64,000 bases of DNA. Source: Endozoicomonas sp. G2_1. Its GTDB lineage: Bacteria; Pseudomonadota; Gammaproteobacteria; Enterobacterales; Alteromonadaceae. Below, in pieces: positions 56,985-64,000 of the stretch (its first letter is position 1; the number at the start of each line of letters is the position of its first letter). The notes below the pieces were generated by a model, which saw only the letters and a program-made list of their open reading frames with translations, did not search any database and was not told the origin of the DNA. Made by a program: the position numbers and the translations under genes. Location of the stretch: positions 126,001-190,000 of the forward strand of contig NZ_JAGHQT010000003.1 in the NCBI RefSeq assembly GCF_017744155.1, read 5' to 3'.

Positions 56985-57075
56985 GTTCCGTTAGCGAACG
57001 CCTGTTGTAAACAATTTGTATATTCTAGCTTTCCCCATATAGCTATGCCGGTGATTTTATCATCGGCTTTTTTTT
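56985..57075 (+). ncRNA. Putative small RNA, copy B (upstream of engB)
   Basis: About 90 nt, almost identical to copy A from the -35 box to the terminator (stem GCCGGTGAT/ATCATCGGC, T8 tail); only a few bases near the start and before the terminator differ. It occupies the 425-base gap between the NimA-like gene and the 3' end of engB. The rest of that gap is AT-rich with no gene I can support. The position next to engB is the other flank of spf in enterobacteria. Confidence 0.68.
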
Positions 57076-57237
57076 GCCCGAAATTCAGGGTTTGGTGTTT
57101 GGCACAATCAATTGATTACGCTTTTTAATATAGCGCTTGCTGTGGGTAATTATTTGGCAAGATTAAGCGCCAATGAGCGCTTAGTGAACGCTCAGCTGAC
57201 GCTTGAAAAAGTGGTTAGGTGGTACGGAGGGAAGCTA

Positions 57238-57873
57238 CTATTCTATTTCTGCCGGTTGCTCTGGCAAATCTTGGCTGAGCCAATCACAGATAATTTGTGT
57301 CGCTTGGCTAGCCCCCGTTTTTTTCAACGACGAAAAGGCTTGTACTTTTATATCGGCGTTAAGTGCTTTGAGTTTTTTCTTAACAGATAACACTTCTGCG
57401 CTGGCTTTTCCTTGAGATAACTTGTCGGCTTTGGTCAACAACGCCAATACCGGTAAATTACTGTCTGCTGCCCACTCAATAAGGTCTTGGTCGAGGTCTT
57501 TTAGTGGGTGACGAATATCCATCAGCACCACTAAGCCTTGCAAACTTTCGCGTTTTTCTAGGTACTCACCCAAGGCTTTTTGCCATTTCTTTTTCATTTC
57601 CAGCGGGACTTTAGCATAGCCGTATCCCGGCAAATCAATAAGTCTTTTTTCTGGTGCAACTTCGAAAACATTGATCAATTGTGTTCGGCCAGGCGTTTTA
57701 CTGGTACGCGCTAATGACTTTTGATTTGTTAAGGTATTAAGCGCGCTTGATTTACCCGCATTGGAGCGGCCAGCAAATGCGACTTCGATGCCTGAATCAG
57801 TAGGTAGCCGCCTAATATCTGGCGCACTAATAGTGAAATGGGCTTTATGTAAATTGATGGTAGATTCTGACAC
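57238..57873 (-). CDS. engB: Ribosome-biogenesis GTPase EngB (YihA/YsxC)
   Basis: Essential GTPase acting in assembly of the large ribosomal subunit. From GTG 57873 (AAGG eight bases upstream) the 211-aa protein matches E. coli YihA in size. GTPase motifs are G1 [10 protein letters not shown]3 DLPGYGYA, G4 TKADK and G5 SSLKK. An alternative GTG lies nine bases upstream. It is divergent from the tetraheme cytochrome gene across 208 bases, and polA, its usual neighbour in gammaproteobacteria, is 35 kb away here. Confidence 0.95.
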   Translation of the reverse strand: MSESTINLHKAHFTISAPDIRRLPTDSGIEVAFAGRSNAGKSSALNTLTNQKSLARTSKTPGRTQLINVFEVAPEKRLIDLPGYGYAKVPLEMKKKWQKALGEYLEKRESLQGLVVLMDIRHPLKDLDQDLIEWAADSNLPVLALLTKADKLSQGKASAEVLSVKKKLKALNADIKVQAFSSLKKTGASQATQIICDWLSQDLPEQPAEIE

Positions 57874-58081
57874 GAACAACACCTTGGACGAAAATTTGTT
57901 GGCTATTATAGCGATTTTTTTGTGTAAAGAAGGAAAAGACTTAAAAATTATCGGGTTTTTTGACTTCGAGCATTACAGCAGGGCGAGCTTTAGTGTAAAA
58001 TGCTGCCACTTTTTAATCAAAACTTGTAGTTATACAACGAGTGTGCGCGTTGTTTAGCTGGTCGAAAAAGAGAATGTATTA

Positions 58082-59305
58082 ATGAAAAAGGTAATTTTTT
58101 CACTCTTATTGGGGTTGGGTTTTATCAATACTTCGGTTGCCGCAGGTGACGTAGAAGCAGGTAAAACCAAAGCAGGCGCTTGTGCTGCGTGTCACGGCAC
58201 AGATGGTATTGGTATTTCTGACAGCTTTCCTAACCTAGCAGGCCAGCATGCAGACTATATTGTTAAGCAATTAAAAGGCTTTCAAAACGGCAACCGCTCT
58301 GATGCAGTAATGGGCCCAATGGCTGCAGGTTTGTCTGAGCAAGACATGCAAGACCTTGGTGCTTACTTTTCAAGCTTGCCACGCAACGGCGGTCAAGCAG
58401 CTAGTGGTGCTGACGCCGGCGCAACAGCAGCTGCACCAGCGGCTCCGGCGTTTGAACCAGATCCAGCCATTGGTAAGAGCCTTTATGAATTAGGCGACGA
58501 AAGCCGAGCAATTGGTCAATGTATTGGCTGTCACGGTAAAGACGGTAAGAGTGATGTCCTTATTTACCCGAACCTTTACAAGCAACACCCAGAATACATT
58601 GCTAAGCAATTGAAGAACTTCAAATCAGGTGATCGTCAAAACTACGCAATGAATCAATTTGCGGGTGCGATGACAGACGACGAAATTGCACACGTAGCGG
58701 CTTATTTCGCTGACACTGAAGCAGTTGCTAATATCAAAGTGAGAAAGCCGGTAGCACCAGTCGCGATGTCTGACAGTGCAGTTGCTGGTAAAGCAAAAGC
58801 GGCAGTATGTGCGGCTTGTCACAGTGCAGACGGTAATAGCGTTGTTGCTATGAACCCTAAATTAGCGGGTCAAAGTGCAACTTACATCGTTAAGCAATTA
58901 AAAGCGTTTAAAGACGGTAGTCGTGCCAATGCCATTATGGCGCCAATGGCAGCAGCATTGTCTGAGCAAGACATGACTGATTTAGCCAATTACTTCGCAA
59001 GCCAAAAATCGACATTAGGTGACGGTAAAGCCAATGACTTAGGCCAAAAATTATACCTAAGTGGCGATGCTGAGCGCGGTATCACGGCATGTGTTGCTTG
59101 TCACAGCATTAACGGTAGTGGTATGCCAAGTGCTGGCTTCCCTGCACTTGCTAAGCAGCATTCAGGTTACTTGAAAACTCAGTTAGAGTTGTTCCGCAAA
59201 GGTGAGCGCGCTAACGACAACAACGCTATGATGCGCAACATTGCGATCAAGCTTGAAGACGAAGATATTGAAGCGTTAGCACAATACATGTCATCACTAA
59301 AATAA
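58082..59305 (+). CDS. Tetraheme double cytochrome c4
   Basis: A 407-aa periplasmic electron carrier with a signal peptide (1 to about 21) and four CxxCH heme sites: C34-H38, C147-H151, C243-H247 and C337-H341. It is two diheme c4 units joined in one chain; an Ala-rich linker (about 105-123) separates the first two hemes. Ordinary c4 is about 200 aa with two hemes and feeds cbb3-type oxidase. The second half closely resembles the separate diheme gene that follows, indicating gene duplication and fusion. AGAGA precedes the ATG; a terminator follows. Confidence 0.92.
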   Translation: MKKVIFSLLLGLGFINTSVAAGDVEAGKTKAGACAACHGTDGIGISDSFPNLAGQHADYIVKQLKGFQNGNRSDAVMGPMAAGLSEQDMQDLGAYFSSLPRNGGQAASGADAGATAAAPAAPAFEPDPAIGKSLYELGDESRAIGQCIGCHGKDGKSDVLIYPNLYKQHPEYIAKQLKNFKSGDRQNYAMNQFAGAMTDDEIAHVAAYFADTEAVANIKVRKPVAPVAMSDSAVAGKAKAAVCAACHSADGNSVVAMNPKLAGQSATYIVKQLKAFKDGSRANAIMAPMAAALSEQDMTDLANYFASQKSTLGDGKANDLGQKLYLSGDAERGITACVACHSINGSGMPSAGFPALAKQHSGYLKTQLELFRKGERANDNNAMMRNIAIKLEDEDIEALAQYMSSLK

Positions 59306-59328
59306 ATAGTGACGACAACGAGTTAAAA

Positions 59329-59353
59329 AACAGCGCCCATAGGCGCTGTTTTT
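59329..59353 (+). terminator. Intrinsic terminator
   Basis: Stem AACAGCGCC/GGCGCTGTT with loop CATA and a T-run, 23 bases after the tetraheme cytochrome stop. Confidence 0.85.
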
Positions 59354-59512
59354 GTTTTTAACGCTTGATAATTGTTGATCTTACGCGCATACAAGCTATT
59401 AAAAGCGGCTGTGATTGGGTAAACTAACCACCATAATAAAAACATTTTAAACCCATCAAATAGTTTAAATAGTGTCAGTGAACCATTGACCATAGAGTAG
59501 TGAGAGTCAGCT

Positions 59513-60112
59513 ATGAAAAAAATGATCTTAACCTTGGCCTTGGGCCTTGCCTCAGTAACTAGTGTTCAAGCCGTTGAAGGTGATGCCGCTGCTGGTCAAG
59601 CTAAATCAGCAGTATGTGCCGCATGTCATGGCGCTGACGGCAATAGTTTAGTGCCTATTTACCCAAATCTTGCTGGTCAGGGTGAAAAGTACATTGCTAA
59701 GCAGTTGAGCAACTTTAAAGACGGCAGCCGCAAAGATCCAGTTATGATGGGCATGGTTGCAGCATTATCTGAGCAAGATATGGCTGACTTAGCGGCTTAT
59801 TTTTCAAGTCAAACGGCCAAGCCTGGCAAAGGCGAGCACAATGATTTAGGTCAAAAACTTTACACAGGTGGTGATGCAGCTAAGGGCATTACAGCATGTG
59901 TTGCCTGTCACGGCGTTGATGGTAAAGGTATGGACAGTGCCGGTTTCCCTGCGATTGCTGGTCAAAGCCAAGACTACCTAAAATCTCAATTGATGAAGTT
60001 CCGTAAAGGCGAGCGCGCTAATGACACTAACAGCATGATGCGCAACATTGCTAAGCGCATGAAGCCCGCTGATATGGAAGCATTAGCTCAGTACATGGCA
60101 AGCTTGAAATAG
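59513..60112 (+). CDS. Diheme cytochrome c4
   Basis: A 199-aa periplasmic cytochrome with a signal peptide (1 to about 20, VQA/VEG) and two heme sites, CAACHGADG and CVACHGVDG, each followed by a Met-containing segment for the sixth ligand (VMMGMV; NSMMRNI). The length is typical for c4. It shares long stretches with the C-terminal half of the upstream tetraheme protein (LSEQDM.DLA.YF; FRKGERAND). It has its own promoter region after a terminator, so the two cytochromes can be expressed separately. Confidence 0.94.
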   Translation: MKKMILTLALGLASVTSVQAVEGDAAAGQAKSAVCAACHGADGNSLVPIYPNLAGQGEKYIAKQLSNFKDGSRKDPVMMGMVAALSEQDMADLAAYFSSQTAKPGKGEHNDLGQKLYTGGDAAKGITACVACHGVDGKGMDSAGFPAIAGQSQDYLKSQLMKFRKGERANDTNSMMRNIAKRMKPADMEALAQYMASLK

Positions 60113-60139
60113 TCTTATCATCAGTTAATTGATAACAAT

Positions 60140-60170
60140 AAAAAGCCCAATGTTTCGCATTGGGCTTTTT
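60140..60170. terminator. Bidirectional intrinsic terminator
   Basis: Stem AAAAAGCCCAATG/CATTGGGCTTTTT between the diheme cytochrome gene and the convergent lipoprotein gene; A and T runs serve both strands. Confidence 0.88.
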
Positions 60171-60225
60171 GGTTTCTGGCGTTTGTATTCTTATTTAAAG
60201 GAAAGCTTGTAATACACAGGTTTAT

Positions 60226-62007
60226 TTAAAAACTCTCTTGCTCTCTAACGTGCTGCCACGTTTGACCCTGATCATAAGATTCATAAAAGTCACTGCTAAC
60301 TCCCTTACACGAAAGCAGCATATAGTCTTTTGCTTCCGCGATTAAGTCAGTGCAGTACTTATTTGGCAGCTCGTAGTCGGTAATCTGCCAGTTTTTACCA
60401 CCGTCAGAAGTTGTGACGAACTTGGTCTCACGCTTTGATTGCCCGGTCCAAAAGTTGAAGTCCGAAAACGAAACAAGGGCTACTGCTTCTAGATCGCTAT
60501 AAAACCAAGGCACAGATGTAAAGTTAAAAGTTTTCTTACTGGCCTTAGCCGGTTTATCACCGCCGGTACAATTATTGCCTTTGAGCTCGGTACCTTGTTT
60601 ACAGCTCTTAACGTGAGTATTAATTTCAATCCACTCTTGGCTGTTGTTGTCTAACCTGAAGTAATCAGGTCGACCGTCCCAAGACCAAAATCCAGCGTAT
60701 TTTATGCCTAACTTAGTCGCGCCTGCGTTTAAGACAGCTGAAATAGGTTGCTCATCTTCAGTTAAACGCGCTTGCCAAGTGTTAGGGGCATAAGTAAAGG
60801 TAACCTTGTCACCCTCAGCAAACACGTAATTGCTGTTTAGTGACTGTGTTACGATTTCGATAAAGTGCTGGTCGTTGACTTGCTCGATTGTGGCATTAAC
60901 AATGCGTCTTGCTTTTGGTTTTTTGTTGGTTGTTTTTTTAGTGTCTTTACTTACCACCACTTGTTTATTGCCGTCGGCATCTCGCCAGCCGCCAACTGTG
61001 CTGTAACTAGCAATAATTTGCCAGTTTGGTTGATTGATGTTGGTGCGATAGACAATCAGCTTAGTTTCTTGGCGCGCAATAATATCAAGGTCACCGTTGT
61101 CTTGTATTACCACGCGTTCAATATCGTGGTTAGTGGTGACAGAGACATCTTGCCATTGTTCATCATCAGCGCGCTTGATAAATACCCGTCCTTCATTACC
61201 TGCAACAATGGCATCGCCAGCTTGGTTTTGCGCAATTGAGGTTAAATCGCTGTTGGTATCAACCGCATCTATCAACCACTCACCATCAGCTGTGCGCTTA
61301 ACAATGACACCAAGTTTGCCAACAAAATAAATGCTGTTATCTGGCGCTAAGTATTTTTCATTGTAGGTGATTGGGTTTTGTGCGATGGAAATAAAGTAAT
61401 TTTGGCGTTCTTCGTCGCGCTCGTCTTTATTCCAGGCCAGTAGTTGCTCAGGCTGGTATTGATAGTAGGGAAAATAGTCTTTTAGTGTTTTTCCGCTGTC
61501 GTTTTCAGCAACTCGCACTAAGGTGTGAAGATATTGGTCTTTGTCGGGCTTAGGGTAATAAATAATTGTGCCTAAGTCGGTGACTTGCCCAGGTTTTACC
61601 TCAAACGTACCAAACTTTGCATCGGCAGGAGCAAAGCGTGAAAACCAATAGTCTCCTCTCGTATAAAAGGTCCGCAAACTGAATAGTGAATAGCTACCGG
61701 CATTTACCGGAGCAGCAAATACAGTGCTTTTGGTTAATGGCGTATCTATGGCCTGTAAGCGCTCGGGTTTAATTTTATCTGATTCATTGAGGTTTTTTGG
61801 CGCTATGGTTAATTGGTTAAAAGGCAATGGGTAGGCGCTGGCGTTGATCACTTTGGCAACCACAACACCTTGTTGATTCGACAATACAGTTGTTTCAGTG
61901 AGGCTCGGCAGCATATTGACCCCGCTGGCACAGCCTCCTAAAACCAAGACAATGGCGACCGTACTTAGTTGCTTAACCGCTTGTTTAAAATAGTCGGTTA
62001 CTAACAT
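60226..62007 (-). CDS. Predicted lipoprotein with BNR-like repeats
   Basis: A 593-aa protein with a lipoprotein signal (lipobox LGGC near residue 26), a beta-sandwich-like N-domain (about 45-160), and a beta-propeller-like body ending in BNR-type Asp-box motifs (TSDGGKNWQ; SYDQGQTWQ). Such repeats occur in sialidase-fold and Ycf48-like proteins but do not define an activity. No catalytic residues are recognisable. GGAG precedes the ATG. It is divergent from another exported protein at 62104 and may share a regulatory region with it. Confidence 0.7.
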   Translation of the reverse strand: MLVTDYFKQAVKQLSTVAIVLVLGGCASGVNMLPSLTETTVLSNQQGVVVAKVINASAYPLPFNQLTIAPKNLNESDKIKPERLQAIDTPLTKSTVFAAPVNAGSYSLFSLRTFYTRGDYWFSRFAPADAKFGTFEVKPGQVTDLGTIIYYPKPDKDQYLHTLVRVAENDSGKTLKDYFPYYQYQPEQLLAWNKDERDEERQNYFISIAQNPITYNEKYLAPDNSIYFVGKLGVIVKRTADGEWLIDAVDTNSDLTSIAQNQAGDAIVAGNEGRVFIKRADDEQWQDVSVTTNHDIERVVIQDNGDLDIIARQETKLIVYRTNINQPNWQIIASYSTVGGWRDADGNKQVVVSKDTKKTTNKKPKARRIVNATIEQVNDQHFIEIVTQSLNSNYVFAEGDKVTFTYAPNTWQARLTEDEQPISAVLNAGATKLGIKYAGFWSWDGRPDYFRLDNNSQEWIEINTHVKSCKQGTELKGNNCTGGDKPAKASKKTFNFTSVPWFYSDLEAVALVSFSDFNFWTGQSKRETKFVTTSDGGKNWQITDYELPNKYCTDLIAEAKDYMLLSCKGVSSDFYESYDQGQTWQHVREQESF

Positions 62008-62103
62008 TTAGAGACTCCGTGTTTTGTTTGTTTGATACTAGCTTTACAGTGCTAACCTGTTGAATTTACACTAGCATAAAATTACTGCAACTAGGATTGT
62101 TTA

Positions 62104-62703
62104 ATGGCAATAATTTCAAGATTAATTGGTTTGATCTTTTGGCTGGCACCGGCGTCAATGGTATATGCAGATGTCATCAACAAACCTTTGCAAACCATAG
62201 ACAAAGCCTCTGAGCTAGAGCGAGAACAAGGCTATTTATTGCTCTATGTCAATGCTGACGGTGTAGCACCTTCGATAGCACTAAGTCGTATTCGATGCAA
62301 AAAGCCTTTGTCTGAGTTAACTGAAAAACTCAAGTTTGATCGCGATTATCAAATTAGCTTTAAAGACAAGCCCGCTGGTTTGTACCTAGTGCCTATGTTT
62401 GCTGGTAACTATCAAATTACTGAAGTTAACGCACCTTTTTATGATTTACCTTTCTCACTAACGACTCATAATCGCGCAAGTTGGCGCTTTGCTATTGAAG
62501 CCGACAAGGTCAACTTTATTGGTGAAATCAGTATTGCTAAAGCGCGTGCTACCAACACTATCGACGTTAACTTACATCCACGCATTGCACAGCACTACCA
62601 ACGCATTGGTCAAGAGTTGGCAGAGCTATTAACTCGCTACCCGCTGGTCAGTAACCTCGGTTATCGCGATCAGTTTCTAACGACTTTGGAGCAAAAACAA
62701 TGA
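62104..62703 (+). CDS. Exported protein of unknown function
   Basis: A 199-aa protein with a signal peptide (1 to about 22, VYA/DV). The body looks beta-rich, with the pattern KPAGLYLVPMFAGNYQI and DKVNFIGEISI, similar in layout to small surface proteins of the DUF2846 type and to the N-domain of the divergent lipoprotein. AGGA precedes the ATG. Its stop overlaps the next start as ATGA, so it is coupled to the S9-type gene that follows. Confidence 0.7.
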   Translation: MAIISRLIGLIFWLAPASMVYADVINKPLQTIDKASELEREQGYLLLYVNADGVAPSIALSRIRCKKPLSELTEKLKFDRDYQISFKDKPAGLYLVPMFAGNYQITEVNAPFYDLPFSLTTHNRASWRFAIEADKVNFIGEISIAKARATNTIDVNLHPRIAQHYQRIGQELAELLTRYPLVSNLGYRDQFLTTLEQKQ

Positions 62704-64000
62704 AGCGCGTGACTCATATACTGATATGGTGTTTGCTAATTGTTAGTCAGGTTGCTCAAGCGAAGCAATCTCTTACGCTAACTGACTTTTTCCAGCGTCC
62801 AAGCATAGTGATGGCGAAAGTAAGCCCGCAAGGTCAACACATAGCTAGGGTAGAGTTTCACGATCAAAAACAGCGTTTGAGTGTCCAAAGTGTCACCACG
62901 AATAAAATTACTGAACTTGTTGATATTGAACAGCTGTCTGACAACGACAAAGCGTCGTTACAACGCATGGTTTGGCTTGATGAACAGCACATTGCTGTAC
63001 AGTTAGTGGAAAGTAAAAAGGGAATTGAAGACTTACTAGACACAAAAATGGTCCGCAAACTGTTGATTGTTAAGCTACCTCAACAAAACCAAGAGCCAAT
63101 TATTTATAGTGTTCGAACCAATGGCTGGCTGGTAAACCCGTTATCAGCGCAAGCAGGCGTTTTTCTGTACGCAAAGAGTGGTATTTATTCAAAAGTTTAT
63201 AAAATAGCGATCAATAAACTTGCACCCTATAAAAAGCGGCTTAGTAAACTCGACCGAATTGATGGTGGTCAGTTTAAAAAGTCATCACAAGTTGCCGATG
63301 TCGCAGGTTACGCAACACGCTGGTTTTTCTCGGACAAGGGCGAGGTACAATCGGTACTGCACTTTAATCGAGGGCAAGCATTGCAGCTCTCAAGTTATGA
63401 TCAAGATGGTAATAAACAAGTGTTAAAAACTTGGTCAAAAGCCGATTTAGCTAGCGGAGATAGTCTCTGTTTACCGATTGCAATGGCTAGTGTTGCCAAA
63501 CAGTTTTATTGTGTCGCTATTAATGAGCAGGATGAACGCTCGTTGTACCAAGTCGATTATCAAAGTGGCGAAAAGCAAGTTGTTTATCAGTCAAAAGCCT
63601 ATCGTATAGTCGATTTAGTGTTAACTGAACAACAACAGCTGATTGGCGTTAAAGTATTAAACAACGGCCAAATTGAAACTGAATTTGTTGGTCAAGACTC
63701 TGCCGAATTGGCAAATAATAAAGCAATGGCGCCAGAGTTAAAGGTCGAGATTAATCAAAGTGCCGATCAGCAATTTACGGTGCAATATCGCGAACGCCAT
63801 AACAATCCGGGGGCATTTTATTTACTTGAAAAGAATCAGAATAGCCGCCAAGCACCGGCGAAACTGATTGGTTTTCGCTTTAGCAGTTTACAAGACAAAC
63901 TGGCCAGTAAGCAGGTCGTGGGCAAAGTTGTGGTTGAAGACTTGGAAATACCTTACATCTTGTCGATACCGACTGATGGTGAAAAAGTTAAACCTTTGGT
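62700..64000 (+). CDS. S9-family peptidase N-terminal part (cut by window end)
   Basis: An open frame of at least 433 codons, starting MKRVTHILIWCLLIVSQVAQ (signal peptide) and running off the window. The body begins LTDFFQRPSIVMAKVSPQGQ, the usual opening of the S9 prolyl-oligopeptidase-like beta-propeller (xFFxxP...SPxG). The last visible stretch (VVGKVVVEDLEIPYILSIP) is the junction leading into the hydrolase domain, so the catalytic triad would lie beyond base 64000. It is translationally coupled to the small exported protein by an ATGA overlap. Peptidase activity is inferred. Confidence 0.75.
   Translation, partial: MKRVTHILIWCLLIVSQVAQAKQSLTLTDFFQRPSIVMAKVSPQGQHIARVEFHDQKQRLSVQSVTTNKITELVDIEQLSDNDKASLQRMVWLDEQHIAVQLVESKKGIEDLLDTKMVRKLLIVKLPQQNQEPIIYSVRTNGWLVNPLSAQAGVFLYAKSGIYSKVYKIAINKLAPYKKRLSKLDRIDGGQFKKSSQVADVAGYATRWFFSDKGEVQSVLHFNRGQALQLSSYDQDGNKQVLKTWSKADLASGDSLCLPIAMASVAKQFYCVAINEQDERSLYQVDYQSGEKQVVYQSKAYRIVDLVLTEQQQLIGVKVLNNGQIETEFVGQDSAELANNKAMAPELKVEINQSADQQFTVQYRERHNNPGAFYLLEKNQNSRQAPAKLIGFRFSSLQDKLASKQVVGKVVVEDLEIPYILSIPTDGEKVKPL

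Noticed and set aside
57112-57390. Rightward 92-codon frame between sRNA copy B and engB
   Set aside because: Most of it overlaps engB on the opposite strand, it lacks a ribosome site, and its product resembles no family.

Overview
The window looks like the chromosome of a marine gammaproteobacterium of the order Alteromonadales, probably near Colwelliaceae/Thalassotalea. This is inferred from family-level protein resemblance, moderate-to-low GC, and the neighbourhoods prlC-rsmJ-gor, polA and engB-cytochrome c4. No rRNA or tRNA gene and no CRISPR array was seen.

Layout. (1) 1-6.4 kb: one end of a Tn7-like transposon with tnsA, tnsB, tnsC and a tnsD/tniQ-type target selector, all leftward. 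It abuts the 3' end of a YhiN-family flavoprotein gene; the rest of the element and its cargo lie before base 1. (2) 6.4-16.3 kb: housekeeping and stress genes (yhiN-like, ferritin, peroxiredoxin, a 51-residue zinc-ribbon-like protein, rsmJ, a 3-methyladenine glycosylase-like gene, prlC, gor, a chemoreceptor). (3) 16.5-22.2 kb: a TPR response regulator whose phospho-acceptor Asp is Ala, polA, and the first of three related small-RNA loci. (4) 22.3-41.4 kb: an exported-enzyme and catabolic region with prolyl oligopeptidase, a subclass B1 metallo-beta-lactamase, phospholipase D, TauD-SCP2-AraC-FAH, a BCCT carrier, SDR-AraC, a second S9 peptidase, a degenerate MBL-fold protein and an OsmC-YcaO fusion. 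(5) 41.6-47.6 kb: Crp/Fnr plus DUF2892, then a tight eight-gene run of envelope and membrane proteins. (6) 47.7-54.5 kb: a TPR-AAA+ ATPase, two membrane proteins, CreB-CreC-CreD and a VanZ protein, reading like one unit. (7) 54.5-57.1 kb: a divergent MocR/NimA pair bracketed by two near-identical small-RNA loci. (8) 57.2-64 kb: engB, a tetraheme (double) cytochrome c4 and an ordinary diheme c4, two exported proteins of unknown role, and the start of an S9 peptidase cut by the window end.

The observations I rate highest are the three-copy small-RNA family and the Tn7-like element. Each small-RNA copy has a TTTACT-N18-TATAAT promoter, a conserved GTTC/GAAC stem and an intrinsic terminator. One copy follows polA and another precedes engB, the two genes that flank Spot 42 (spf) in enterobacteria, although I see no Spot 42 sequence. 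The Tn7-like element is apparently homed to the 3' end of the yhiN-family gene. The AAA+/TPR/CreBCD block, the intrinsic B1 metallo-beta-lactamase with a TTG start, and the cytochrome c4 gene fusion are also worth following.
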